7,770 bases of DNA from Syntrophaceae bacterium UBA4059 (GTDB taxonomy: Bacteria > Desulfobacterota > Syntrophia > Syntrophales > Smithellaceae). The notes beneath the pieces were generated by a model, which made no database searches, was not told the DNA's origin, and saw only the letters and a program-made list of their open reading frames with translations. Shown piece after piece: positions 1-6,719 of this stretch. The stretch is from contig DFZJ01000146.1 of the NCBI GenBank assembly GCA_002382045.1, positions 8,151 to 15,920 of the forward strand, written 5' to 3'. The translations under genes and the position numbers were made by a program. Positions within the stretch are counted from its first letter, which is position 1, and each line of letters starts with the position of its first letter.

Positions 1-1606
1 CTTCTTCCTTGAGCATCTGGTTGTTCTTTTGAGTTTCTTCCAGCTTTTGCTGCTCTTCCAGAAGTTCACGATCCAGCGCAACCAGTTTGCCGTAGCGGAT
101 CTCCGCGGCTTTCGCCAGATTGCCTTCACGCTGGGCATTGAACTCTTCAGTCTTCAGTGATTCCATCCGGCTTTTGATATGTTGAATTTTTTTAATAATA
201 TCTTTTTCCATGGACCAGTGCATCTTCATCTGATCCATGCTGGATTTGAGTTCAGCCAGTTCCTTTTCGATCTTGTCGCGCCGCTCTTTGGCGGCTTTAT
301 CCGTATCCTTCTTAAGCGATTGCTTTTCAATTTCCAGCTGAATAATTTTCCGGTCAATCGCGTCGATCTCGGATGGCATGGAGTCCAGCTCTATCCTCAA
401 TCGGGACGCAGCTTCATCGATTAAATCCACCGCCTTGTCCGGCAAAAACCGGTCCGTGATATAACGATGCGACAGTGTGGCGGCGGCCACAATGGCCGAA
501 TCCTTGATGCGCACCCCGTGATGCACTTCATAGCGCTCCTTCAGGCCGCGCAGAATGGCGATCGTATCTTCCACCGTCGGCTCCTTGACTAAAACAGGCT
601 GAAAGCGCCGTTCCAGCGCCGCGTCCTTTTCAATGTATTTGCGGTATTCATTGATCGTCGTCGCGCCCACGCACCTAAGTTCGCCCCGTGCCAGCGCGGG
701 CTTAAGCATATTGGAAGCATCCATCGATCCTTCCACCGCACCGGCCCCGACCACGGTATGGATTTCATCGATAAAGAGGATGATCTCCCCTTCGGAACTG
801 ATGACTTCCTTTAAAACCGCTTTCAGACGTTCTTCAAACTCGCCGCGGTACTTCGCACCGGCAATCAATGCGCCGACATCCAGGCCGATCACGCGTTTGT
901 TTTTGAGATTTTCCGGCACATCGCCGTTGACGATGCGTTGCGCCAGACCTTCCACAATAGCCGTCTTGCCGACACCCGGCTCGCCGATGAGCACCGGATT
1001 ATTCTTGGTGCGCCGCGAGAGCACCTGCATGATTCGGCGAATTTCCTCATCCCGGCCGATCACCGGATCGAATGAACCTTTTTTCGCCAGTTCGTTGAAA
1101 TCCCTGGCATAGCGTTCAAGGGCCTGATATTTGCCTTCCGGATTCGGATCGGTCACGCGCTGATTGCCGCGAATATCCACCAGAACTTTAAAAATATTGT
1201 CTCTGGTCACACCGGCCTGACGCAGGATTTTCCCGGCTTGTCCTTCCTTTTCTTCGGCGATCACGACCAGCACATGCTCGGCGCTCACATATTCATCCTT
1301 GAGCTGCGCCGCCTCCGTCATCGCCTTGTCGAATATTTTATTGAGCCTTCCTCCCATATAGACCTGGCCTGAGCCGGCGCCCTGCACACTGGGCTGTTTT
1401 CTTAAATAACGATCCAGTTCCTGCTCTGTTTTCTGCGGCGAAGCGTTCAGTTTATTCATAATGGCGCCGACAATGCCGTCTTCCTGATGCAAAAAACATA
1501 CCAAAAGATGCTCGGGTTCAATGGTCTGATGGCCGAGCGTTCCGGCCAGCGACTGCGCATCCTGGATGGCTTCCTGTACTTTTAATGTAAATTTGTCAAA
1601 TCTCAT
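1..1606 (-). CDS. clpB: ATP-dependent disaggregase ClpB (partial, N-terminal 535 residues)
   Basis: ClpB is a cytosolic AAA+ hexamer that, with DnaK, threads aggregated proteins through its pore and rescues them after heat shock. The visible part begins MRFDKFTLKVQEAIQDAQ, a typical Clp N domain (about 1-145). NBD1 follows, with Walker A GEPGVGKT at residues 208-215, Walker B LFIDEIHT with D280/E281, and arginine fingers R333/R334 in ERRFQPV. The charged coiled-coil M domain starts near residue 405 and runs to the window edge. The M domain separates ClpB from ClpA and ClpC. NBD2 and the C-terminus lie beyond position 1, so the gene is cut by the window and not broken. The ATG at 1606 has an AGGGG Shine-Dalgarno six bases upstream (1613-1617), just after the stop of the cyclase gene, so the two are probably co-transcribed. 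I saw no Met or Val near residue 149 for an E. coli-like internal start. No own promoter is visible. Confidence 0.97.
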   Translation of the reverse strand, partial: MRFDKFTLKVQEAIQDAQSLAGTLGHQTIEPEHLLVCFLHQEDGIVGAIMNKLNASPQKTEQELDRYLRKQPSVQGAGSGQVYMGGRLNKIFDKAMTEAAQLKDEYVSAEHVLVVIAEEKEGQAGKILRQAGVTRDNIFKVLVDIRGNQRVTDPNPEGKYQALERYARDFNELAKKGSFDPVIGRDEEIRRIMQVLSRRTKNNPVLIGEPGVGKTAIVEGLAQRIVNGDVPENLKNKRVIGLDVGALIAGAKYRGEFEERLKAVLKEVISSEGEIILFIDEIHTVVGAGAVEGSMDASNMLKPALARGELRCVGATTINEYRKYIEKDAALERRFQPVLVKEPTVEDTIAILRGLKERYEVHHGVRIKDSAIVAAATLSHRYITDRFLPDKAVDLIDEAASRLRIELDSMPSEIDAIDRKIIQLEIEKQSLKKDTDKAAKERRDKIEKELAELKSSMDQMKMHWSMEKDIIKKIQHIKSRMESLKTEEFNAQREGNLAKAAEIRYGKLVALDRELLEEQQKLEETQKNNQMLKEE

Positions 1607-1619
1607 AACCTACCCCTTT

Positions 1620-2492
1620 TTATTCAACCGGTTTTTCTATTGTCACAAAGAGCTTCCCGTTTTTGAAGACACTGACATTTCCCGAAGATTCGGAAATTAC
1701 CATCGCCACAGCTTTTGTTACATGGGTGATGGCTGCCGCGGCGATGTGACGGCTGCCCAGTCCCGATGGAAAATCCTTGCTTTCGAGCGCTGCGCTCAGA
1801 TGCCTTCCGGCTGTAACAATCACGCCATCGGACTTGATAATAAACGCGCCGTCAATGGCTGATAATTCCTTGATGGTTTCTTCCAGATCCGGATTCAGAA
1901 TATTACGCTGTTCTTCCGAATACCCCTTGAAGGGATTAATGATCATCTGGCGGGACAACTGCATGACTTTTTCATCGTCACCCAGAACAAAAATGGTGCC
2001 GACTTTCCGGCTCTCACGTCCCTGCGCCGCCAGTTCACAAGCGATGTTTAAAACCGCGTTGAATACTTCCGGTTGAACAGCCTCTACGACATCGCTGATA
2101 TCATCGGACGTCAGGATTTCGAATTCCCGCCCGACATCAATAAAAAATATACTGTCCGCATAACCGAATCTCGGCACACCGGACAGGCAGATAATTTTAT
2201 CACCCTTTTTAAACAGGCCGGACACAATCCCTTTGGCGATTGCGATTTTTATTTTCCCCACGCGCGTCAGATTCACGCTGGGAATATCAAGCTTTTTTGC
2301 AACGTCGGAAAGCTTCTCCGGCATGGTTTCCGCCTCCCCCATCACCAGCACGAAATTAACCGACTTTTTAACCTCTTCGGGAAGTTCTAACAGCTCACTT
2401 ACGACATCCACGCAAACCAGCACACAACCGGCTTTTACCTCGAGTGCCAGCTTGATGGCTGATTCGATCATCGTCTTATTAACTGATTTCAT
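1620..2492 (-). CDS. Diadenylate cyclase, PK_C-DAC type (CdaZ/DisA_N-like)
   Basis: This 290-residue soluble protein probably condenses two ATP to the second messenger c-di-AMP. Residues about 143-285 form a DAC (DisA_N) domain: GTIFVLGDDEKV at 165-176, the catalytic DGA at 214-216 in IDGAFIIKSDGVIVTAGRHL, the nucleotide-binding GSRHI at 246-250, and VISESSG at 265-271. Residues about 1-127 resemble the C-terminal alpha/beta domain of pyruvate kinase (GDKIICLSGVP at 97-107). That architecture is known for archaeal-type CdaZ enzymes and some bacterial ones. It has no transmembrane helices (unlike CdaA) and no C-terminal DNA-binding HhH region (unlike DisA), so any automatic name 'DNA integrity scanning protein' would mislead. 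The usual RHR motif reads RHI here, so activity is inferred, not certain. The ATG start at 2492 is supported by TGAGGAA five bases upstream (2498-2504). It is the first gene of a pair with clpB and divergent from rpoH. c-di-AMP usually controls potassium and osmotic balance. No phosphodiesterase or receptor lies in the window. Confidence 0.88.
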   Translation of the reverse strand: MKSVNKTMIESAIKLALEVKAGCVLVCVDVVSELLELPEEVKKSVNFVLVMGEAETMPEKLSDVAKKLDIPSVNLTRVGKIKIAIAKGIVSGLFKKGDKIICLSGVPRFGYADSIFFIDVGREFEILTSDDISDVVEAVQPEVFNAVLNIACELAAQGRESRKVGTIFVLGDDEKVMQLSRQMIINPFKGYSEEQRNILNPDLEETIKELSAIDGAFIIKSDGVIVTAGRHLSAALESKDFPSGLGSRHIAAAAITHVTKAVAMVISESSGNVSVFKNGKLFVTIEKPVE

Positions 2493-2516
2493 TTCAATTC
2501 CTCAGATTTTTCTTAT

Positions 2517-2545
2517 AGAATAAACATTGAAGGTTTACCTGTCAA
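2517..2545 (-). promoter_or_regulatory. Sigma-70-like promoter for the cyclase-clpB operon
   Basis: On the minus strand a perfect -35 box TTGACA (2540-2545) is followed after 17 bases by TATTCT (2517-2522, four of six matches to TATAAT). Transcription would start near 2510, giving a leader of about 18 bases that contains the TGAGGAA ribosome binding site. No sigma-32 -10 box (CCCCAT-like) and no CIRCE repeat is present, so clpB may rely on a housekeeping promoter here. The call is based on sequence match only. Confidence 0.6.
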
Positions 2546-2567
2546 GAAGTGGAAATATTTACTTGAC
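2541..2567. repeat. Inverted repeat GTCAAG-N15-CTTGAC between the divergent promoters
   Basis: Perfect 6-base arms GTCAAG (2541-2546) and CTTGAC (2562-2567) flank 15 mostly AT-rich bases. Each arm carries most of the -35 box of one of the two outward-facing promoters, so the symmetry may only reflect two similar -35 boxes placed back to back. It could also be an operator where one bound protein would control both directions. No known operator consensus was recognised. Confidence 0.4.
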
Positions 2568-2591
2568 CGGACATTCACTCTTCGATACAAA
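2563..2591 (+). promoter_or_regulatory. Sigma-70-like promoter for rpoH
   Basis: The plus strand has TTGACC (2563-2568) as -35 box, a 17-base spacer, and TACAAA (2586-2591, four of six matches) as -10 box. The start would fall near 2598, leaving a leader of about 32 bases before the TTG codon. A perfect TATAAT at 2606-2611 lies closer to the gene but lacks a fitting -35 box and would place the start at the ribosome binding site, so it was not preferred. Confidence 0.5.
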
Positions 2592-2629
2592 GACGCTGTG
2601 TTTATTATAATATTCAGGAGACCCTAACG

Positions 2630-3475
2630 TTGAAGTTACCCGTTGTTACAGGCACTCTTGACCTGTATATTACCGAGATTAACCGTTTTCCTCTTTTAAC
2701 CCCGGAGGAAGAATTCAAGCTGGCCGTCAGCTTGAAAAAATATAACGACATGGAAGCGGCGGAAAAACTGATTGTCTCCAATCTGCGGTTTGTCGTCAAG
2801 ATCGCGCATGAATACCGTAATTACGGCTTCAAGCTGGCTGATTTGATCCAGGAAGGCAATATCGGCCTGATCCATGCCGTAAAAAAATTTGACCCCGAAA
2901 AGGGCTATCGCCTGATTTCCTACGCCGTCTGGTGGATTCGCGCCTACATTCAGAATTATCTGATCAAGTCCTGGAGCATCGTCAAAATCGGCACGACCCA
3001 GGCGCAGAGAAAACTCTTTTTCAAGTTGAGCCAGGCCAAAAAGCAGTTGGAAACCATGTCGAAAAGAAATCCCGAATTCGCCGAAATTGCGGAATCACTC
3101 GGCGTCAAGGGCTCCGAAGTGGCGGAGATGGACCTGCGCATGGGCACGCGCGATTTATCCCTCAATGAATTCATCAATGACGACGGCGACACGTCCCACA
3201 TGGATTTTCTCACGCATGACGGCGACAATCAGGAAGTATCATTGATTAAACATGAAGAAAGAAGCCTGGTTAAGCGCGACATTGCCGGCGCGCTGGCCAA
3301 GCTTAATGAACGGGAGAGTTATATTATCCAGCACCGCGTCATGGCGGATGATCCGCTGACCCTTCAGGAAATCGGCGACAAATACAACATCACCCGCGAA
3401 CGCGCCCGCCAGATTGAAAAGCAAGCGCTTAAAAAAGTGCAACTGGCTTTGCCTTATCTGAAGCCGGACAACTAA
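2630..3475 (+). CDS. rpoH: RNA polymerase heat-shock sigma factor RpoH (sigma-32)
   Basis: RpoH directs RNA polymerase to heat-shock promoters (chaperones and proteases). The 281-residue product matches the family length (E. coli 284). Region 1.2 is DLYITEINRFPLLTPEEE near the N-terminus. Regions 2.1-2.4 include SNLRFVVKIAHEYRNYG, DLIQEGNIGLIHAVKKFDP and YAVWWIRAYIQNYLI. The RpoH-specific box QRKLFFKL lies at residues 126-133 and distinguishes it from RpoD, RpoS and FliA. Region 4 ends with the helix-turn-helix TLQEIGDKYNITRERARQIE. The start is TTG, chosen because AGGAG (2616-2620) lies nine bases upstream, the protein then begins in line with the family, and no in-frame ATG lies nearby until well inside region 2. 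A TTG start suggests weak translation, sensible for a scarce stress regulator. The leader looks too short for an E. coli-like RNA thermometer. It is divergent from the cyclase-clpB pair and converges on the DUF218 gene four bases after its stop. Confidence 0.96.
   Translation: MKLPVVTGTLDLYITEINRFPLLTPEEEFKLAVSLKKYNDMEAAEKLIVSNLRFVVKIAHEYRNYGFKLADLIQEGNIGLIHAVKKFDPEKGYRLISYAVWWIRAYIQNYLIKSWSIVKIGTTQAQRKLFFKLSQAKKQLETMSKRNPEFAEIAESLGVKGSEVAEMDLRMGTRDLSLNEFINDDGDTSHMDFLTHDGDNQEVSLIKHEERSLVKRDIAGALAKLNERESYIIQHRVMADDPLTLQEIGDKYNITRERARQIEKQALKKVQLALPYLKPDN
3431..3467 (-). terminator. Candidate intrinsic terminator of the mutS operon, inside the 3' end of rpoH
   Basis: Read on the minus strand, beyond the DUF218 stop, a 7-base stem (CCGGCTT at 3461-3467 with AAGCCAG at 3443-3449, one G-T pair, 11-base loop) is followed by TTGCAC and then six T (3431-3436). 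The T run is offset by six bases from the stem, which weakens the call. It overlaps the last codons of rpoH, as expected where two convergent genes are only four bases apart. Confidence 0.28.
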
Positions 3476-3479
3476 TCTC

Positions 3480-4079
3480 TTATGATGTCCAAAGAGAATA
3501 AATTTTAAACCACAGAATTTTCACATATTCTCTCCAGATTTTTTTCCAGTCGGGCGTCTTTAGATCCCAGGCAGAAAGCGGGGCCGGCTCGTAAGGCGTC
3601 GGTGAAAAAAAATATTGGGCATCCGGATCAAATTCCTTGCCCACCATGATTTGAATTCGGCGCATATGATAGGGAGAGCTGACAAATATTGCCGTTTTTT
3701 TTCCATATTTTTTCATTGTTTTTTTTGCCGCAATTAACTCCAGGTGCGTATCTTCATAATATGGCAGAGCATCTGAAGCAACTTTTCCGCTGATATTATT
3801 TTTGTCTCTTTTACCGGCCAAATTTTTAAGTTTTCCCTGCTCCATGAAAAAGGTTTTGTTATAGGCCGGAATGATAAGACAATTGGCCATCCCGTTTCTG
3901 ATCAAATCCATGGCATGCCTCTGACGCGCGCTAAAATCCGGCCCCAGGAACAAAACAACGGCATCCGCTTTGGCATAGTTTGTTGAATAAGCTAAAAATC
4001 CCGGAGCATAAAACATCCCCGCCGCCAGAACGATTACGAGAATCATCAGCATCAGTATGATTTTTTTAAAGGTCTGCAC
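3480..4079 (-). CDS. Membrane-anchored DUF218 (YdcF/SanA/ElyC-like) protein
   Basis: The product has 199 residues. A single hydrophobic helix at about 7-27, after a short KK-containing N-terminus, should anchor it in the inner membrane with the rest outside the cytoplasm. The following domain fits DUF218: ADAVVLFLGPD at 38-48, RQRHAMDLIRNGMANCLIIPA at 52-72, EDTHLELIAAKK at 109-120, and the hallmark FVSSPYHMRRIQIM at 132-145. The C-terminal WREYVKILWFKIY also fits. DUF218 members act in envelope integrity or polysaccharide metabolism (E. coli ElyC, SanA), but the reaction is not firmly known and I assign none. It is somewhat divergent: the glycine-rich loop after the first strand is LGPD where relatives often have GGG. 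The start is GTG at 4079, with AAAGGA seven bases upstream. It begins 15 bases after the mutS stop, so co-transcription is likely, and it is the last gene of the operon. Confidence 0.8.
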   Translation of the reverse strand: MQTFKKIILMLMILVIVLAAGMFYAPGFLAYSTNYAKADAVVLFLGPDFSARQRHAMDLIRNGMANCLIIPAYNKTFFMEQGKLKNLAGKRDKNNISGKVASDALPYYEDTHLELIAAKKTMKKYGKKTAIFVSSPYHMRRIQIMVGKEFDPDAQYFFSPTPYEPAPLSAWDLKTPDWKKIWREYVKILWFKIYSLWTS

Positions 4080-4094
4080 AAAAATATCCTTTAT

Positions 4095-6719
4095 TTAGAT
4101 CTTGCTTTTTAATTCACTGAGCTTATTGAGCGCGTCTAGCGGCGTCATGGAAGAAATATCAATTCGGCGAAGCTCGTCCAGAATGACATCTTCGCTTTCC
4201 GCAAACAGATTTAACTGCGGATTAGCCTGTTTCGCGTTATTCTTGCCGCGGGCAATGCGCGGCATGCCGATTTCGTCGAATTCCCCTTTTTCCAGATTCT
4301 GCAGGATTTCCCTGGCACGGGCAATCACATCGGCCGGCACACCGGCAATCCGCGCCACTTCAATGCCGTAGCTGCGGCTCGTCCCGCCGGCCATGATCTT
4401 GCGCAGAAATATAATTTTTTCGCCCCACTCCTTCACGGCAATATTGTAATTTTTAGCGCCCTCTTTGGATGCGGCCAGGTCCGTCAACTGGTGATAATGC
4501 GTGGCAAACAAAGTCCGAATGCCTCGCCCGCGGAAATCGTGAATGTATTCAGCCACCGCCCAGGCAATGCTCAAACCGTCAAAAGTCGACGTGCCTCTGC
4601 CCACCTCATCGAGAATAACCAGGCTGCGGGGCGTCGCGTCCGTCAGGATCTGAGCCGTTTCCATCATTTCCACCATAAAGGTGCTCTGACCTTTAATCAG
4701 GCTGTCCGAAGCGCCAATGCGTGTAAAAATTTTATCCACCACACCGATCCGGGCGTGGGACGCCGGCACAAAACTGCCCATCTGGGCCAGAAGCACGATT
4801 AAAGCCACCTGCCGGATATAAGTGGATTTACCCGCCATGTTGGGGCCGGTAATGACCAGCAGGCGGTTGCCCTGCAAATCCAGCAGCGTATCGTTGGGCA
4901 CAAAACCTTCTTTTTTTAAAGCCGCCTCGACCACCGGATGGCGTCCATCTTCGATATGAATAACGTCCTCCTCATCGATTTCCGGACAGGTATAGGAATA
5001 CTTTTCAGCCACTTCCGCAAGCGCGCAAAACGCGTCAAGCTCAGCCACGCGAAAAGCATTGAATTGAATATCGGGAACATACTGCATCAACTCATCGCGC
5101 AGCTGATCAAAAAGATGATTTTCGCGTTCACGGATTTTTTCTTCGGCATTCAGCACCGTCTGTTCAAATTCCTTCAACTCCTGATTGATATAACGTTCGG
5201 CGTTGACCAGCGTTTGCTTGCGCACATAAGAGTCCGGAACCTGCGAGGCATTAGCCTTGGTCACTTCAATGTAGTAGCCGAAGACATTATTAAATCCAAC
5301 CTTGAGCGAATTGATGCCCGTGGCCTGCCTTTCCTTGGCCTCCAGTTGGGCAATCCATTTCTTCCCGTCACGGCTGATCGAGCGCAATTGATCAAGCCCG
5401 TCATCGAAACCGGAAGCGATAAATCCCCCATCCTGAGTGCGGGGCGGCGGATCAGCGACAATCGCGCGGGAAAGCAAATCCACCAAAGCGGACATGTCCG
5501 TCATCTCTTTGCGAATCGCAGCCAGCGCGGGCTCGGTAAAATCCGTCAACAGCAATTGAAGTTGGGGCAAAACGGCCAGTGATGATTTAAGCCCAATCAG
5601 GTCGCGCGGCGTTGCCACTCTGAGCGCGACGCGTCCGGCCAATCTTTCCAGATCATAGATGCGCGAAAGCGTTTTTCGCAGATTGGAGCGCACCGTGTGG
5701 CTGTCCTTGATTTCCGCGACTGCACCAAGCCTTGCGCGGATTTTTTCAGGCGTGACCAGAGGATAGCCCATCCACCAGCGCAAGCGCCTTGCGCCCATCG
5801 GCGTGAGCGTTTCATTAATCATCGAGAAAAGAGAACCGGCGCGGGCGTTATCCTGAATGGTCGAAAATAATTCCAGATTCCGCCTCGCGGTCTCATCCAG
5901 GATCAGATAATTTTCCGGTGAATACCATTTGATTTCAGAAATGTGACTGGCGCGAATCATCTGCGTGGAATTGACATAACGCAAGATGACGGCGGCGGCG
6001 ATTTTGGCCGCCAACCGATCTTTAATATTTGATTTTGTGAGAACGCAGGCTTCCAGTTCCCGATCCAGAATTTCATCGGCGAAACCCGGTTCAAAACCGG
6101 TCGCATCGATATAATTGACGCAACCTGCCGGCATTCGCGCCTCCAGCATTTTCGTCAATACCGGATCAGGAAATGTTTTACTGATCAGCAATTCCTTGAA
6201 ATCCAGGCCACCCATGGCGGAAATGAGCGCGTCGCGGCTTGCGAACTCGCCGATTTGAAACTCGCCGATGGACAGATCGAGAAAGGCCAGTCCCAGCGTG
6301 TCCCGACCGGAAGCAATACAGGCCAGATAATTATTTTCTCCCGCTTTCAGATTTTCTTCATCCAGCACCAGACCGGGCGTGATCACGCGGATAACATCGC
6401 GTTTGACAATTCCCTTGGCGTTTTTCGGATCTTCCACCTGCTCGCAGATGGCCACTTTGAAACCCTTCTCCACCAGTTTGGTAATATAGGCGGAGGCGGC
6501 GTGATAGGGAAATCCGCATAACGGAACAGCGTCTTCTTTTGTTTTATTTCTCGATGTCAGAGTGATTTCCAGAATGGGTGCCGCCGTCAGGGCGTCTTCA
6601 AAAAACATCTCATAGAAGTCGCCCATGCGGTAAAATAAAATGCAGTCGGGATATTTTTCCTTGATCTCGACATACTGCTTCATCGCGGGCGTGAGGTTGA
6701 TCGTCGCGTCTATCGCCAT
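4095..6719 (-). CDS. mutS: DNA mismatch repair protein MutS
   Basis: MutS binds mispaired bases and small loops as a dimer and, with ATP and MutL, starts mismatch repair. The 874 residues are close to the E. coli length of 853, so it is full length. The mismatch-binding domain carries the Phe-X-Glu motif in GDFYEMF (F35, E37). Connector, lever and clamp domains follow. The ATPase domain has Walker A GPNMAGKST at 625-633 (E. coli has GPNMGGKST), Walker B VILDEVGRGTSTFDG with D704/E705, and TLFATHYHQLTDL. The C-terminal ITPLDAL-like segment (SSMTPLDALNKLSELKSKI) is the usual MutS1 end, so this is not MutS2. The ATG at 6719 overlaps the last codons of the upstream membrane-protein gene by ten bases. 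An AGGGAGA site (6729-6735) lies nine bases upstream inside that gene, which suggests translational coupling. mutL is not in the window. Confidence 0.98.
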   Translation of the reverse strand: MAIDATINLTPAMKQYVEIKEKYPDCILFYRMGDFYEMFFEDALTAAPILEITLTSRNKTKEDAVPLCGFPYHAASAYITKLVEKGFKVAICEQVEDPKNAKGIVKRDVIRVITPGLVLDEENLKAGENNYLACIASGRDTLGLAFLDLSIGEFQIGEFASRDALISAMGGLDFKELLISKTFPDPVLTKMLEARMPAGCVNYIDATGFEPGFADEILDRELEACVLTKSNIKDRLAAKIAAAVILRYVNSTQMIRASHISEIKWYSPENYLILDETARRNLELFSTIQDNARAGSLFSMINETLTPMGARRLRWWMGYPLVTPEKIRARLGAVAEIKDSHTVRSNLRKTLSRIYDLERLAGRVALRVATPRDLIGLKSSLAVLPQLQLLLTDFTEPALAAIRKEMTDMSALVDLLSRAIVADPPPRTQDGGFIASGFDDGLDQLRSISRDGKKWIAQLEAKERQATGINSLKVGFNNVFGYYIEVTKANASQVPDSYVRKQTLVNAERYINQELKEFEQTVLNAEEKIRERENHLFDQLRDELMQYVPDIQFNAFRVAELDAFCALAEVAEKYSYTCPEIDEEDVIHIEDGRHPVVEAALKKEGFVPNDTLLDLQGNRLLVITGPNMAGKSTYIRQVALIVLLAQMGSFVPASHARIGVVDKIFTRIGASDSLIKGQSTFMVEMMETAQILTDATPRSLVILDEVGRGTSTFDGLSIAWAVAEYIHDFRGRGIRTLFATHYHQLTDLAASKEGAKNYNIAVKEWGEKIIFLRKIMAGGTSRSYGIEVARIAGVPADVIARAREILQNLEKGEFDEIGMPRIARGKNNAKQANPQLNLFAESEDVILDELRRIDISSMTPLDALNKLSELKSKI

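Noticed and set aside
633..1112. A 159-codon open frame on the plus strand opposite clpB
   Set aside because: It lies antisense to conserved ClpB NBD1 motifs, has low-complexity Ser/Pro/Arg content and resembles no family I recognise. It is a shadow of the real gene.
1620..2492. Annotation as DisA, DNA integrity scanning protein
   Set aside because: The DAC domain is at the C-terminus and the HhH DNA-binding part of DisA is absent, so the DNA-scanning role is not supported.
2606..2611. Perfect TATAAT before rpoH
   Set aside because: No acceptable -35 box lies 16-18 bases upstream, and the transcript would start at the ribosome binding site. It is kept only as an alternative.
2621..2644. Possible hairpin hiding the rpoH start codon (TAAC at 2625-2628 with GTTA at 2635-2638)
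   Set aside because: A four-base stem is too weak to call an RNA thermometer.
3493..3533. 8-base inverted repeat AGAGAATA/TATTCTCT
   Set aside because: The 25-base spacing, AT-rich arms and position inside the DUF218 coding sequence make chance the better explanation.
4938..5582. A 214-codon open frame on the plus strand opposite mutS
   Set aside because: It is fully antisense to the MutS clamp and core region, which is well conserved in frame, and shows no recognisable domain or ribosome binding site.
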